Assembly: GCF_001643305.1 (NCBI RefSeq)
Contig: NZ_LSGW01000044.1
Span: 1 to 64,000 of the forward strand
Source: Aeromonas salmonicida subsp. salmonicida
Lineage (GTDB): Bacteria > Pseudomonadota > Gammaproteobacteria > Enterobacterales > Aeromonadaceae
Length of the DNA: 64,000 nucleotides
Direction of reading: 5' to 3'
The first letter of the stretch is position 1. Each line of letters starts with the position of its first letter. The notes under the pieces are model-generated. The model saw only the letters and a list, made by a program, of their open reading frames with translations. It had not been told where the DNA came from and ran no database searches. The translations under genes and the position numbers were made by a program. Positions 31,998 to 45,290 of this stretch are shown here, piece after piece.

Positions 31998-34130
31998 TTA
32001 GCGCAGCACCTTGACGGTGTAGCTGCCATCGGCCTGACGATAGAGGCCGTGGATATCGGTCTCGAAGCCCGGGTAGTGGGCGCCGATCTCGCACAGCATC
32101 TCGAGGAACTCGAGCACCGGCAGGGAATCAGCCGTTACCATCTCGCCCGGCAGTACCAGGGGCACTCCCGGCGGGTACGGCAGTATCATGTTGGCGCTGA
32201 TACGGTTCACCATCTCACGCAGCGGCACCTCTTCCAGATTGCCCGCCAGCTCCTGTTGCCAGGCGAGGTGCGGGGTCATCTTCATCTCCGGCAGCACGTC
32301 GAACGCCTTGAACATCAGCTCCGGCAGACGGTACTTGCAGGTCAGATCGTGGATGCTCTGGGCCAGCTCCTGGATCCGCATGCCTTCGTAGAAGCTCGGG
32401 TCTTCACGATAGAGACTCGGCAATATGCTCTTGATGGTCAGGTTCAGGTCATAGCCACGCTTGAACTCGGTCAGGGCGCGCAGCAGCTGCATCGCATTGG
32501 ACTGATCGATCCCGATGGAGAAGAGGAACAGCAGGTTATAGGGACCTGTCTTCTCCACCACTATGCCGCGCTCGTCGAGGAACTTGGAGACCAGAGAGGC
32601 AGGCAGGCCACGCTCAAGCAGCTCTCCCTGACGGTTCATCCCCGGGGTCAGCAGCGTGACCTTGATGGGATCCAGGTACATGTGGTCATCGTCGATGCCG
32701 TTGAAACCGTGCCAGTCATCTTTGGGATCCAGCTTCCAGCACTCGACTGTGTCTATGTTGTCCGGCTGCCATACATCGAAGAACCAGCCTTCGCTCTGAT
32801 CACGCAGCCGCTTGATCTCCTTGCGAAAGGAGACGGCGCGATCGATGGAGTCCTTGATCAGACGCTTGCCGCTGTTGCCCCGCATCATGGCGGCGGAGAT
32901 CTCGGTGGACGCCACTATGCCGTATTGCGGCGACGTGGAGGTGTGCATCATGAAGGCTTCGTTGAAGGTCTCTTCCTCAACGTCACCCTTGATGTGGATC
33001 ATCGAGGCTTGGGAGAAGGCCGCCAGCAGCTTGTGGGTGGACTGGGTTTCGTAGAACACCTTGCCCGGCATGGCGTCGCCACTCATGCCGCATTTGCCCT
33101 CATAGATGGGGCTGAAGTTGGTGTAAGGCACCCAGGCACTGTCGAAGTGGATGTAAGGGGTATCCAGACTCTCCTTGATGAAGCCGGTGTTGTAGAGCAG
33201 GCCGTCGTAGGTGGAGTTGGTGATCACGGCGTAACGGGGTGCCTGGGCACCCGGGGTGGCAGCAACCTTGGCCGCTATGGTCTCGCGGCTGAATTCGCTC
33301 TGCGGAATCCCCCCCAGAATGCCGTAGGCGTTGCGGGTCGGACGAAAATAGATAGGGGTCACGTCACTCATCATCATCAGGTGAGTGAGGGACTTGTGAC
33401 AGTTGCGATCCACCAGCACTGTGCTGCCCGCCGGGGCGGAGAACATGCCGACAATCTTGTTGGCGGTGGAGGTGCCGTTGGTGACTATGTAGGAGCGGTC
33501 GGCATTGAAGGTACGGGCGATGTACTCCTCGGCCTCCTTGTGCGGGCCTGAGTGATCCAGCAGGGAACCCAGCTCCGGCATGGAGATGGAGACATCCGCC
33601 TTGAAGGCGTTGGGGCCGTAGAAGTCATAGAAGATGCTGCCGGCCGGGCTCATCTGGAAGGCGGTACCGCCCATGTGCCCCGGGGTACAGAAGGTGTACT
33701 TGCCCTCTTCCACATACTTGAACAGCGCCTTGGTGAAGGGCGGCAGTATGGCGTCCTGATACGCCTGAGTAGCCTGGCCCATCTTGAGGGCGATGTCGTC
33801 GGCCATGCCGAGACGGTACTCGAAGAAGTGGACGTTCAGACGCAGGTCGGTCAGGTGAATATCCAGGGTGGACTGGTCGTTGGCGAAGGCGAAGATCGGC
33901 AGCTTCTCGTTGCGATCGTGGATCTCCTTGCACAGACCCAGTGAATATTTGTCCCAGTCGAAGATGGCGCCGCAGACACGGGGGTTCTTCTCGATAAGCT
34001 TCAGCAGATCGGCTACATCGACCGGGTACACAACCTGAAAGCCTTTGCGCTCCAGGGAAGCTTGCAGCTGGCGAATGGGTTCTTCTTTGAAGAAAACGCC
34101 CAGGTGGTTGAGGATGGCAATGATATTCAT
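31998..34130 (-). CDS. cadA: Lysine decarboxylase (acid-inducible type)
   Basis: The 710-residue PLP enzyme converts lysine to cadaverine and CO2, consuming a proton. It has an N-terminal wing domain (1-130) and the PLP fold (CTPGHMGGTAFQMSP, then DSAWVPYTNFSP). The PLP lysine is K367 in QSTHKLLAAFSQ, the same number as in E. coli CadA, and a C-terminal domain ends the protein. The start is MNIIAILNHLG with GGAG seven bases upstream; an ATG five codons earlier lacks a ribosome site. Pairing with cadB and cadC argues for the inducible enzyme rather than constitutive LdcC. However, its position near accA matches where E. coli carries ldcC. Confidence 0.93.
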   Translation of the reverse strand: MNIIAILNHLGVFFKEEPIRQLQASLERKGFQVVYPVDVADLLKLIEKNPRVCGAIFDWDKYSLGLCKEIHDRNEKLPIFAFANDQSTLDIHLTDLRLNVHFFEYRLGMADDIALKMGQATQAYQDAILPPFTKALFKYVEEGKYTFCTPGHMGGTAFQMSPAGSIFYDFYGPNAFKADVSISMPELGSLLDHSGPHKEAEEYIARTFNADRSYIVTNGTSTANKIVGMFSAPAGSTVLVDRNCHKSLTHLMMMSDVTPIYFRPTRNAYGILGGIPQSEFSRETIAAKVAATPGAQAPRYAVITNSTYDGLLYNTGFIKESLDTPYIHFDSAWVPYTNFSPIYEGKCGMSGDAMPGKVFYETQSTHKLLAAFSQASMIHIKGDVEEETFNEAFMMHTSTSPQYGIVASTEISAAMMRGNSGKRLIKDSIDRAVSFRKEIKRLRDQSEGWFFDVWQPDNIDTVECWKLDPKDDWHGFNGIDDDHMYLDPIKVTLLTPGMNRQGELLERGLPASLVSKFLDERGIVVEKTGPYNLLFLFSIGIDQSNAMQLLRALTEFKRGYDLNLTIKSILPSLYREDPSFYEGMRIQELAQSIHDLTCKYRLPELMFKAFDVLPEMKMTPHLAWQQELAGNLEEVPLREMVNRISANMILPYPPGVPLVLPGEMVTADSLPVLEFLEMLCEIGAHYPGFETDIHGLYRQADGSYTVKVLR

Positions 34131-34153
34131 ATTGATGCTCCACACATGAAGGG

Positions 34154-34187
34154 GCGCTCTCCATCAGGGATGGTGAGTGAAGAGCGC
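34154..34187 (-). other. cadB-cadA intercistronic hairpin
   Basis: GCGCTCT/AGAGCGC closes over an inner CCATC-AGG-GATGG stem in the gap between cadB and cadA. No U-run follows, so it may adjust the cadB:cadA ratio by processing or pausing. Confidence 0.45.
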
Positions 34188-34206
34188 GCGGAAGAAGAAA
34201 AGGGAA

Positions 34207-35541
34207 TTAGTGGCTGGCTTGCTCTTTGAGCAGGGCGTCGTGTTGACGCAGCCCCTGTTTTTTGGCGTAGAACATCAGAATGATGAGCGACACCACGAAG
34301 GTGGCAGTGAGGTTTGACCCCTTGGCGCCCATCAGGGCCACCAGACAGAAGACACAGGCGACGCCGGAGAAAATCATGGTGCCTATGCTGCGGGAGGTCA
34401 TGCCCTCGAAGCGAATGAGGTTAATGCTGGAGTAGAAGTAGGGCAGCATGGTCAGCAGCACAGCATCCGTGGTCAGCACGTTGAACAGATCGGCAGCGTG
34501 AGCGGACCGGGAGGTAAAGGCGGTCAGGCCAATCATCAGCGCAGTCATCTTGAGAGAGCCGAGGATCAGGCCCTTCTTGGCCACACCGTTCTTGTCCAGC
34601 TCACCGTAGATTTTCGGGAAGTTGCCGTCGTTGGCGGCACGCTTGCCCGCCTCGCCCACCAGCATCATCCAGGAGCCCAGCGAGGTGAAACAGGCCAAAG
34701 CGGTAAAGGCAGAGACGAACGGCGCAGACCAGTTGCCAAAGATGGCGGAGGAGGCCATGGCAAACGGTGCGCCGGAGGCCGCCACTTCACCGGCCGGGAA
34801 CATGCCGCTGATCACCTGGGTAGAGAGGATGTAGATAACACCCGCGATACCTGTGCCCAGCATGGTAGCGAGGGGGACGGTGCGCTTGGGGTTCTTCACC
34901 ATGCCGGAAGAGACGGCGGCGGATTCCACGCCGACGAAAGACCAGAGACAGATGAGCACGGCACTGATGACCGCATGCAGGTCGCTGCCGCTGGTGGTGT
35001 TCCAGTTCTGGCTGTAGACGCTGGTATCAAAATGCCCCCACCCCATCACGGCAGTACCCACCACAGGCAGCAGGATCAGCACCAGACCCAGAGTACAGAG
35101 TCGGCTCACCCAGCTACCGCCGAGCAGGTTGACGAAGGTGAAGATCCAGACCGCAGCTATGGTGGCGATGGCCGCCGGGATAGGGTTGTTGAGAATGGGG
35201 AAGAAGACCGACAGGTAGGAGACGCCGGTAATGGCGATGGCCAGGTTGCCGATCCAGTTGGCATGGTAATAGAGCACACCGGTCTGGAAACCGAACACGG
35301 GGGAGATCTCGCCAGCGTACGCAATGGGGCCACCCTCTTGCGGGTTCTTGGTGGCGAGACGGGCAAACACGAAGGCCAGGCCCATGGCACCCACCAGACA
35401 GATAGCCCAGCTGAAAATGGAAATGGAACCTATGGTAGCCAGTGCCGAAGGCAGCAGCGCTATGCCGCTCCCCATCATGTTGCCGGCCACCACACCAGTA
35501 CAGGCGATAAGGCCAATCTTCTTGCTCGTATCTAGGGACAT
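34207..35541 (-). CDS. cadB: Lysine/cadaverine antiporter
   Basis: The 444-residue APC-family membrane protein, the same length as E. coli CadB, imports lysine and exports cadaverine. It has GLIACTGVVAGNMMGSGIALLP, ATKNPQEGGPIAYAGEISP, CLWSFVGVESAAVSSGMVKNP and SLGSWMMLVGEAGKRAANDG. The start with GGAGA upstream is preferred over an in-frame codon 21 codons earlier. It is the first gene of a cadBA operon, and its upstream region carries four TATCAAG repeats that may bind CadC. Confidence 0.95.
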   Translation of the reverse strand: MSLDTSKKIGLIACTGVVAGNMMGSGIALLPSALATIGSISIFSWAICLVGAMGLAFVFARLATKNPQEGGPIAYAGEISPVFGFQTGVLYYHANWIGNLAIAITGVSYLSVFFPILNNPIPAAIATIAAVWIFTFVNLLGGSWVSRLCTLGLVLILLPVVGTAVMGWGHFDTSVYSQNWNTTSGSDLHAVISAVLICLWSFVGVESAAVSSGMVKNPKRTVPLATMLGTGIAGVIYILSTQVISGMFPAGEVAASGAPFAMASSAIFGNWSAPFVSAFTALACFTSLGSWMMLVGEAGKRAANDGNFPKIYGELDKNGVAKKGLILGSLKMTALMIGLTAFTSRSAHAADLFNVLTTDAVLLTMLPYFYSSINLIRFEGMTSRSIGTMIFSGVACVFCLVALMGAKGSNLTATFVVSLIILMFYAKKQGLRQHDALLKEQASH

Positions 35542-35751
35542 AAGATCTCCGGTTCTATAAAAGGTCGGGTCGTCACATACACATTTGGCGGAACGTCCCG
35601 CCAACGAATGGGCACAGACTAGGCCTCTCCTCCCCGGAAAACATAAGGACCCGCTAACGGATAAAAATATGAGCCAACTTTTTTCGCCGCCCCGTCGCTT
35701 TTGCTAAAAACCATTTAAAAACAGCAAATTGAAATCAAGCCACACCGCCAT

Positions 35752-35823
35752 CTTGATAAAACCTTGATATCCGGCCACCCCGCTTTTGCCCCTTGATAAC
35801 CCCCTTATCTCGCCGTCTTGATA
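35752..35823 (-). promoter_or_regulatory. Four TATCAAG repeats upstream of cadB (candidate CadC boxes)
   Basis: Read on the minus strand, TATCAAG occurs at 35817-35823, 35792-35798, 35763-35769 and 35752-35758. Start-to-start spacings are 25, 29 and 11 bases, all within 300 bases of the cadB start. In E. coli, CadC activates cadBA from two AT-rich upstream sites; the repeats here are in the equivalent place. Confidence 0.5.
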
Positions 35824-36193
35824 TTTTTCCGGGGATAAACCCGGGATAAAGAGGCTCCCATTGCGCCCCCTCCCCTTGCGGCCATCCGAAAGTCCATCGG
35901 ACCATCACTCCAAGTGGCTACTCACCCCTGTTCGACCCTCCGCATCTCTCATCACCACCCCTGCTCAGAGGCAAACCTCAGCGGCAATACCCGGTTCCCG
36001 GTGACCGGCAGGCCATACCCGCACTCACAGTGGAATAGCGGCAGCGAGCAGTGCTCATGACGCAAAGCCGGACAAGCGCAAATGCGGCGAGCAAGTCAAA
36101 CGCGGGTGACAATGAGCAGCGGGAGATAAATCGGGCTGAGCCAGACTGGCTATTCCCTTGGGCAGACAGACGGATTGACGCAGACAGAAACGA

Positions 36194-36219
36194 CACAGGC
36201 CGCCCGAAGGCAGCCTGTG
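36194..36219 (-). terminator. Putative cadC terminator
   Basis: CACAGGC/GCCTGTG plus inner GCC-CGAA-GGC form a stable stem about 50 bases beyond the cadC stop, followed on the minus strand by a T-rich stretch. Confidence 0.45.
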
Positions 36220-36267
36220 GATACGGCCGGCAACAGTGCCGACCGAGGGAAAACAAGCGCTTCGACG

Positions 36268-37803
36268 CTAGAAGAGCTTCACCTTGCTCTGGCTCAGCGC
36301 ATTGAACAGGGCTGGGGTGAGGGTCTCCATATTGCTGTAGAAACCGAGCTGCTGGCAGAGCAGATAGGTCTGCTCGGTCGCCTCCATCAGGAAGGCCTGA
36401 CTGTAGGCATCCCCCGCAGCCTCGGGGCGGCCATCCAGCTCCGCCAGCTTGCCCTGCAGTATGTAGTAGAGTACGGAGCGGCCACGACTCGCCGCCTGCG
36501 CCAGCAGCTGACTCGCCTGCTGCGGCTGGTTGTTGAGAATGGCTTGCAGGGTCAAGGCCTCCCACACCCGAGCGGGCACGACGACATCGCTTTGCACCAC
36601 GCTGGCGAGATGAGTACCTATCCCCATCAGATGCTCACTCTCGGACTTGCCTGCCAGGGTTGCCAGCGCCTCCCCCGCCAGATAGCGCTCCGCCAGCAAC
36701 AACGGCTGATCCGGCTGGACGAAAAGAGAGTTGTCGAGCAGCGCTATGCCACGCTTGAGGGCCACGGGATCCTGGCTGTTGATGTAGTACTGCGCCTCCA
36801 TCATGGCCATCAGGGAAGTATCATCGGTGGGCCATCCCATGCCGGGCAAGACGTCCGGCTGATCGAGGGCCCGCAGCAGATCCTGACTGCTCGCCTGCAG
36901 CACAGCGTGTACCTTGTGACGGCTGAGCTGGTACTGGTGGCTGAACAGCACCCGATTGGTATTGATGTTGCGATACTCCAGATCCAGATAGGTGCCCCGC
37001 GGCTGGCGGGAGACCCGCACGCTCAGCTCCTTGCCGGGCAGGATGCCCCCCATCAGATTGGTGGCGCCGTACTGAACACGCAGCGGGGTAACCGCAGCCA
37101 CCTCCCCCATCAGGGCACGAGTGATGCCATCGGCGAGGCGCACATTCTCGTTGTTGTCATCCATGCCGGAGTGAAAGCGAAACACCAGCAAATTGGGATC
37201 CAGCATGGTGTGGACCTGGGGGCTGGCGTGCTGATAGCTGAGCATGCTGACGATGGCAACCAGGATGACGGCCACGAAGATATCGAAGCTCACCATCTTC
37301 CAGCGGCTGCGGGCATCCTTGGCGTGAGCCGAGATGGCGCGGGTCAGGGGCCCGGCGGGAAAGGGGGCAGCATTGGGTAGTGCATCGTCATCGTCGGCCG
37401 TGGCGGGCGGGCTCAGATCGGAGAGGGTCGGATTGACCGCTGGCACGGGCTGCTCGTCCGCCATCAGCAGCGAAACCACCTGCAGCGGCCGCACCGATGC
37501 CACCAGCTTGTAGCCGCGCTTGGGCACGGTAACGATATAGTCGGTCGCATCAAAGCGACCATCTTTGAGGATCTTGCGCAACTCGAAGATGGACTGGGTG
37601 ACCACCTGATCGGTCACCTCGGCGCCGTCCCACACCTCCTTGATCAGGGCATCGCGGCCAAACACTGTGCCCGTATGGCAGGCCAGAAACCGCAACAGAT
37701 TGACCAGTCTGGGTTCAAGGTAGACCTCGCGGTCGGGGCGACACAGCATGTTGTCGTCAACCCTCAGGGTCCAGTCGTGGATCTCAAAAACCGATTCGCT
37801 CAT
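36268..37803 (-). CDS. cadC: Membrane-bound acid/lysine sensor and activator CadC
   Basis: The 511-residue ToxR-like one-component regulator has an N-terminal winged helix (about 5-105; LEPRLVNLLRFLACHTG, VTQSIFELRKILKD, YIVTVPKRGYKLVA). A Pro/Ala-rich cytoplasmic linker leads to one membrane segment (VSFDIFVAVILVAIVSMLSY, about 172-191) and a periplasmic sensing domain of about 320 residues, matching the 512-residue E. coli CadC. It should activate cadBA at low pH with lysine. It reads in the same direction as cadBA from its own upstream region. Confidence 0.92.
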   Translation of the reverse strand: MSESVFEIHDWTLRVDDNMLCRPDREVYLEPRLVNLLRFLACHTGTVFGRDALIKEVWDGAEVTDQVVTQSIFELRKILKDGRFDATDYIVTVPKRGYKLVASVRPLQVVSLLMADEQPVPAVNPTLSDLSPPATADDDDALPNAAPFPAGPLTRAISAHAKDARSRWKMVSFDIFVAVILVAIVSMLSYQHASPQVHTMLDPNLLVFRFHSGMDDNNENVRLADGITRALMGEVAAVTPLRVQYGATNLMGGILPGKELSVRVSRQPRGTYLDLEYRNINTNRVLFSHQYQLSRHKVHAVLQASSQDLLRALDQPDVLPGMGWPTDDTSLMAMMEAQYYINSQDPVALKRGIALLDNSLFVQPDQPLLLAERYLAGEALATLAGKSESEHLMGIGTHLASVVQSDVVVPARVWEALTLQAILNNQPQQASQLLAQAASRGRSVLYYILQGKLAELDGRPEAAGDAYSQAFLMEATEQTYLLCQQLGFYSNMETLTPALFNALSQSKVKLF

Positions 37804-38205
37804 GATTCACTCGCTGCAGATGGAGATAATGCACAATGAGAGTGACGCAAACCTGGACTGACTGAACGGAACAAGGCGCTGCCAGTGTGAGGTGGCAGAA
37901 AAAGGGAACCGGAGCAGTAAACATCGCTGTGAGTCAGTCTGGCCAGGCCATCCTGCATACGTCTGAAGAGCATCCTTGCGGGCATTCCAATCGGGTCGAT
38001 CGGAAGGGGGACACTTTAAGTAAAACGGGAGCGGGATCCCACTTTTATTGGCCATTAACCACAGCTGAATTGATCCAACACAGGGGTTTTCGGCAAACGG
38101 GGGGAAGACTGATATCCATATGAACAGCACTTTCCCCGCGCCCAAAAAAGAAGGCCCCCGCATAAGCAGGGGCCTTTTGACGCCATTTATAGAAGCATGC
38201 CGGGC
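37804..38205. other. 402-bp region between accA and cadC
   Basis: Holds the cadC upstream region and the accA terminator (38144-38178). No gene or clear operator was recognised. Confidence 0.4.
38144..38178 (-). terminator. accA terminator
   Basis: AAGGCCCC...GGGGCCTT with a 10-base loop is followed on the minus strand by TTCTTTTTT. It ends the long essential-gene cluster. Confidence 0.9.
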
Positions 38206-39156
38206 TTAGCAGTAGCCGTAGCCCATCAGGCGCTGGTAACGCTGCTCCAGCAGCTGATCGGTCTCGAGCGGACGCAGGGCATTCAGATCCTGCTTGAGGC
38301 GCTCCTTCAGACGCTGGGCCATCAGGGGCACATCGCGGTGGGCACCACCGAGCGGCTCTTCGACTATGGTGTCGATGAGCTTGAGCTCTTTCAGGCGCTG
38401 GGCCGTGATGCCCATGGCATCGGCTGCCACGGGCGCCTTGTCGGCGCTCTTCCACAGGATGGAGGCGCAGCCTTCCGGCGAGATGACGGAGTAGGTGGAG
38501 TACTGCAGCATGTTGACGCGATCACCCACACCAATGGCCAGGGCGCCACCCGAGCCGCCTTCACCGATCACGGTGCAGACCACGGGCACGGTCAGACCGG
38601 CCATCACTTTCAGGTTGCGGGCGATGGCTTCAGACTGACCACGCTCCTCGGCACCCACGCCTGGGTAAGCACCCGGGGTGTCGATGAAGGTGATGATCGG
38701 CATCTTGAAGCGCTCGGCCATCTCCATCAGACGCAGGGCCTTGCGATACCCTTCCGGGCGCGGCATGCCGAAGTTGCGCTTGATCTTCTCCTTGGTCTCA
38801 CGACCCTTCTGCTGACCAATCACCATCACGGGCTCGCCGTCAAGACGGGCGATACCGCCGACGATGGCCTTGTCATCGGCATAGGCGCGATCGCCAGCCA
38901 GCTCGTCGAAGTCGGTGAAGATGTGCTCGATATAATCGAGGGTGTAAGGACGCTGAGGATGACGCGCCATCTGGGATACCTGCCAGGCACCCAGATCGCC
39001 GAAGATCTTCTTGGTCAGCTCTTCGTTTTTCTTCTCCAGCCGGCGAATGTCTTCATTGAGATCGACAGCACTGTTGTGCTCACTCACATGACGGAGTTCA
39101 TCAATCTGCGCCTGCAACTCGGCAATCGGCTGTTCAAAATCCAGAAAAAGACTCAT
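38206..39156 (-). CDS. accA: Acetyl-CoA carboxylase carboxyltransferase subunit alpha
   Basis: The 316-residue subunit, with AccD, transfers the carboxyl group from biotin to acetyl-CoA, the first step of fatty acid synthesis. It has the N-terminal coiled-coil ([17 protein letters not shown]) and crotonase-fold motifs [33 protein letters not shown] and [15 protein letters not shown]. The start at MSLFLDFEQ is chosen because the upstream in-frame extension reads through the dnaE end. It lies directly after dnaE, as in E. coli. Confidence 0.97.
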   Translation of the reverse strand: MSLFLDFEQPIAELQAQIDELRHVSEHNSAVDLNEDIRRLEKKNEELTKKIFGDLGAWQVSQMARHPQRPYTLDYIEHIFTDFDELAGDRAYADDKAIVGGIARLDGEPVMVIGQQKGRETKEKIKRNFGMPRPEGYRKALRLMEMAERFKMPIITFIDTPGAYPGVGAEERGQSEAIARNLKVMAGLTVPVVCTVIGEGGSGGALAIGVGDRVNMLQYSTYSVISPEGCASILWKSADKAPVAADAMGITAQRLKELKLIDTIVEEPLGGAHRDVPLMAQRLKERLKQDLNALRPLETDQLLEQRYQRLMGYGYC

Positions 39157-39172
39157 AGGGCCTATAGATCCT

Positions 39173-42652
<3,480 letters not shown>

Positions 42653-42690
42653 CGTCATACCCTCTCGTTGCTCAAACAGAAATGCATTGG

Positions 42691-43281
42691 CTATTCGATC
42701 CCAAGTGCATGGCGCACCGGCTTGAAACTCTTGCGATAGGCGGGCAAGGGCCCGCGCTCGGCCAGAATGGCGAGGTGCTCAGGGGTCGGATAGCCCTTGT
42801 GACGGGCGAAACCATATTCGGGATGACGGCTGTCCAGCTCGGTCATCTCCGCATCGCGAGTCACCTTGGCCAGAATCGAGGCGGCGCTGATGGCAGCCAC
42901 CAGACTGTCACCCTTGACCACGGCGCGCGCTTCCATCGGCAAGCTTGGACAACGGTTGCCGTCGATAAAGACCAGCTCAGGGGTGATGGACAAGCCCGCC
43001 ACGGCGCGCTGCATCGCCAGCATGGTGGCGTGCAGTATGTTGAGCTCGTCTATCTCTTCGGGACTGGCACGGCCGATGGCCCAGGCGAGCGCCTTCTGCT
43101 TGATCTCGTCAAACAGCGCCAGACGCTTCTTCTCGGAGAGCTTCTTGGAATCGGCGAGCCCGGTGATCGGGTTGGCCGGATCCAGGATCACGGCGGCGGT
43201 GACCACATCACCCACCAGGGGGCCACGACCCACCTCGTCCACCCCGGCAACCAGCTTGTCTTCGGGAATATCGATCATCAT
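42691..43281 (-). CDS. rnhB: Ribonuclease HII
   Basis: The 196-residue enzyme removes ribonucleotides from DNA. The metal site is [16 protein letters not shown] (Asp and Glu near residues 16-17). SKKLSEKKR follows, FIDGNRCP carries the third Asp, and SILAKVTRD the fourth. The ATG-ATG at 43281/43278 fits the family length (198 in E. coli) and has AAGG upstream. It is separated from lpxB by a hairpin-U4 structure and followed closely by dnaE. Confidence 0.96.
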   Translation of the reverse strand: MMIDIPEDKLVAGVDEVGRGPLVGDVVTAAVILDPANPITGLADSKKLSEKKRLALFDEIKQKALAWAIGRASPEEIDELNILHATMLAMQRAVAGLSITPELVFIDGNRCPSLPMEARAVVKGDSLVAAISAASILAKVTRDAEMTELDSRHPEYGFARHKGYPTPEHLAILAERGPLPAYRKSFKPVRHALGIE

Positions 43282-43301
43282 CTTGCAGCCTTGAATCAAA
43301 A

Positions 43302-43325
43302 CAGGCCCCGCAGGGCCTGACATGG
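43302..43325 (-). terminator. Attenuator between lpxB and rnhB
   Basis: CAGGCCC...GGGCCTG (7-bp stem, 4-base loop) lies in the 80-base gap. The T-run expected for a minus-strand terminator (TTTTG) lies beyond the stem toward rnhB (43298-43301). Partial termination would lower rnhB-dnaE-accA relative to the lipid A genes. Confidence 0.5.
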
Positions 43326-43361
43326 GGTAGATGAGCGCAGCGCTATCGGCCACCCTGCCTG

Positions 43362-44519
43362 TTATCTGCCGAGCAGTTCGGCCACCGCATCCGCGGCCTG
43401 CACGTCGGCGTTGCAGCGAATGCTCTGGTGCAGCCGGGTGAAAGTGGCGATGAGTTCACGGTTGTCGTGTTCCAGCAACTTGCTGACTTCATCCACCAGA
43501 TTGTCCGGGGTGCACTCGTGCTGAATAAGCTCGGGCACCAGCATCTGATCGGCCAGCAGATTGGGTAGTGACACATAGGCGGTCTTCACCAGCCGCTGAG
43601 CCAGCCAATAGCTGAACGGTTTGAGCTTGTAGCCCACCACCATGGGCTTTTTCACCAGCATGGCTTCCAGCGCAGCGGTACCTGAGGCAAGCAGCACGGC
43701 ATCGGCAGCTATCATGGCTTCGCGCCCCTGGCCTTCCAGCAACACCATGTCGAGATCCGGCGCCAGCTCGGCCTTGATGGCCATAAACTGCGCCCGTCGC
43801 GCCTCGTTGACCAGCGGCACGATAAAGCCGAGATCCGGATAACGTACCGTCAGCCGCTTGCAGGCCTCGAGAAATACCGGTGACATGAAGCCCACCTCAG
43901 CGGTGCGACTGCCGGGTAACACGGCCAGCCAGCGTCGACCCGGGTCAATGCCCAGCGCCTGGCGCACGGCAGCCTGGTCCGGTTCGAGCGGGATCGCATC
44001 GGCCATGGTGTGACCCACGAACCGGCAAGGGGCAGCAAAGCGATCGTAGAAGGCTTTCTCGAACGGCAGGAAGGCGAGCACCATGTCGGTGGCGGCCTTG
44101 ATCTTGTGAATGCGGTTCTGACGCCAGGCCCAGACAGAGGGACTGACATAGTGAACCGTCTTGATACCGGCGCGGCGCAGCTTCAGCTCCACCCCGATAT
44201 TGAAATCCGGTGCATCCACTCCGACGAAGATGTCAGGCGGATTGGCAATGAAATGGCGCAGCAGTTCACGGCGAACCTTGAGGATGCGCGGCAGACGGCC
44301 CAGCACCTCAGTGATCCCCATGACGGAAAGCTCTTCCATCTCGAACAGGGCCTTGACGCCGAGGGCCTGCATGCGTGGCCCGGCGATCCCTTCAAACTGC
44401 GCATCCGGATAACGGCGCTGCAGCTCGCGCACCAGGCCAGCGGCCAGGATGTCGCCGGAGGTCTCTCCGGCGACGATACCGATGCGAACGGGATCAGGCA
44501 CGGATGATCCCGCGCTCAT
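43362..44519 (-). CDS. lpxB: Lipid-A-disaccharide synthase
   Basis: The 385-residue GT19 enzyme joins UDP-diacylglucosamine and lipid X to form the lipid A disaccharide at the inner membrane. Motifs are [16 protein letters not shown], the GIAGPRM loop, [28 protein letters not shown] and LPGSRTAEV. Its start overlaps the lpxA end by 26 bases, implying coupled translation with the preceding pathway gene. Confidence 0.97.
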   Translation of the reverse strand: MSAGSSVPDPVRIGIVAGETSGDILAAGLVRELQRRYPDAQFEGIAGPRMQALGVKALFEMEELSVMGITEVLGRLPRILKVRRELLRHFIANPPDIFVGVDAPDFNIGVELKLRRAGIKTVHYVSPSVWAWRQNRIHKIKAATDMVLAFLPFEKAFYDRFAAPCRFVGHTMADAIPLEPDQAAVRQALGIDPGRRWLAVLPGSRTAEVGFMSPVFLEACKRLTVRYPDLGFIVPLVNEARRAQFMAIKAELAPDLDMVLLEGQGREAMIAADAVLLASGTAALEAMLVKKPMVVGYKLKPFSYWLAQRLVKTAYVSLPNLLADQMLVPELIQHECTPDNLVDEVSKLLEHDNRELIATFTRLHQSIRCNADVQAADAVAELLGR

Positions 44520-45285
44520 TGTCCTTGAGGAAATCCACGTAGAGCTGGACGGCCGGTTCGGTGGCCGCCATCTCTGTCAGCACGGGCAACACCTCTTCGA
44601 CTGTCTTGCCGGAGCGGAAGATCTCTTTGTAGGCACGCTTGACGGCGGAGATGGCTTCAGCGCTGAAACCACGGCGACGAAGGCCTTCGGAGTTGACCCC
44701 GAACGGCTTGGCGTAATTGCCAGCGGCCATCACGTAGGGCGGCACATCCTTGTTCAGGGCGGCGCAGCCACCGATGAAGGCGTGGGAGCCAACGCGACCG
44801 AACTGGTGGATCGCGGAGAGACCGCCGAAGATCACGAAGTCACCGATCACCACGTGGCCCGCCAGGGTCGCGTTGTTGGCGAAGATGCAGTTGTCACCGA
44901 TGATGCAATCATGGGCAACGTGCACGTTGACCATGAAGAGGTTGCCGCTGCCCACCTTGGTCAGGGATTGATCCTGGATAGTGCCGCGGTGCACAGTGCA
45001 GTTCTCGCGAAAGACGTTGTTGTCGCCAATCTCGAGGAAGGTGCGCTCGCCGGCGTACTTCTTGTCCTGGCAATCCTCACCGATGGAGGTGTGCTGGAAG
45101 ATCTTGTTGCCACGGCCCAGTTTGGCCGGCCCCTTGATCACCACATGGGAACCTACCCAGGTGTTGTCGCCGATTTCCACCTCGGCGCCGATGACAGAAA
45201 AGGGGCCGATTTCAACCCCTTTACCAATCACCGCAGACTCATGGACGATGGCAGTATCGTGAATGATGGCAGTCTGGTCGATCAC
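44494..45285 (-). CDS. lpxA: UDP-N-acetylglucosamine acyltransferase
   Basis: This 263-residue left-handed beta-helix trimer transfers the 3-hydroxyacyl chain to UDP-GlcNAc, the first lipid A step. Hexapeptide repeats run from about 5 to 190. [13 protein letters not shown] and AIHQFGRVG include the catalytic His region, and [15 protein letters not shown] precedes the helical C-terminus. A GTG start at 45285 gives VIDQTAIIH, matching MIDKSAFVH in E. coli. It begins 5 bases after the fabZ stop, so an apparent upstream extension is rejected. Confidence 0.96.
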   Translation of the reverse strand: MIDQTAIIHDTAIVHESAVIGKGVEIGPFSVIGAEVEIGDNTWVGSHVVIKGPAKLGRGNKIFQHTSIGEDCQDKKYAGERTFLEIGDNNVFRENCTVHRGTIQDQSLTKVGSGNLFMVNVHVAHDCIIGDNCIFANNATLAGHVVIGDFVIFGGLSAIHQFGRVGSHAFIGGCAALNKDVPPYVMAAGNYAKPFGVNSEGLRRRGFSAEAISAVKRAYKEIFRSGKTVEEVLPVLTEMAATEPAVQLYVDFLKDNERGIIRA

Positions 45286-45290
45286 GTGTA

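Larger units (their letters stand above)
35542..36267. other. 726-bp region between cadC and cadB
   Basis: The cadB-proximal 300 bases are AT-rich and hold the cadBA promoter and four TATCAAG repeats. The rest (about 35870-36190) has no recognised gene; an apparent minus-strand frame of 195 codons has no family features. A hairpin close to cadC (36194-36219) may end the cadC transcript. Confidence 0.55.

Noticed and set aside
32049-33551. 500-codon open frame on the plus strand opposite cadA
   Set aside because: It is the antisense of a strongly conserved enzyme in GC-rich DNA with rare stops. It shows no family motif, and similar frames lie opposite skp/lpxD, dnaE and the Kef-type gene.
35978-36565. 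195-codon minus-strand frame between cadC and cadB
   Set aside because: It overlaps the cadC end, has no ribosome site and no recognisable domain. Its composition looks like a frame-shifted shadow of cadC.
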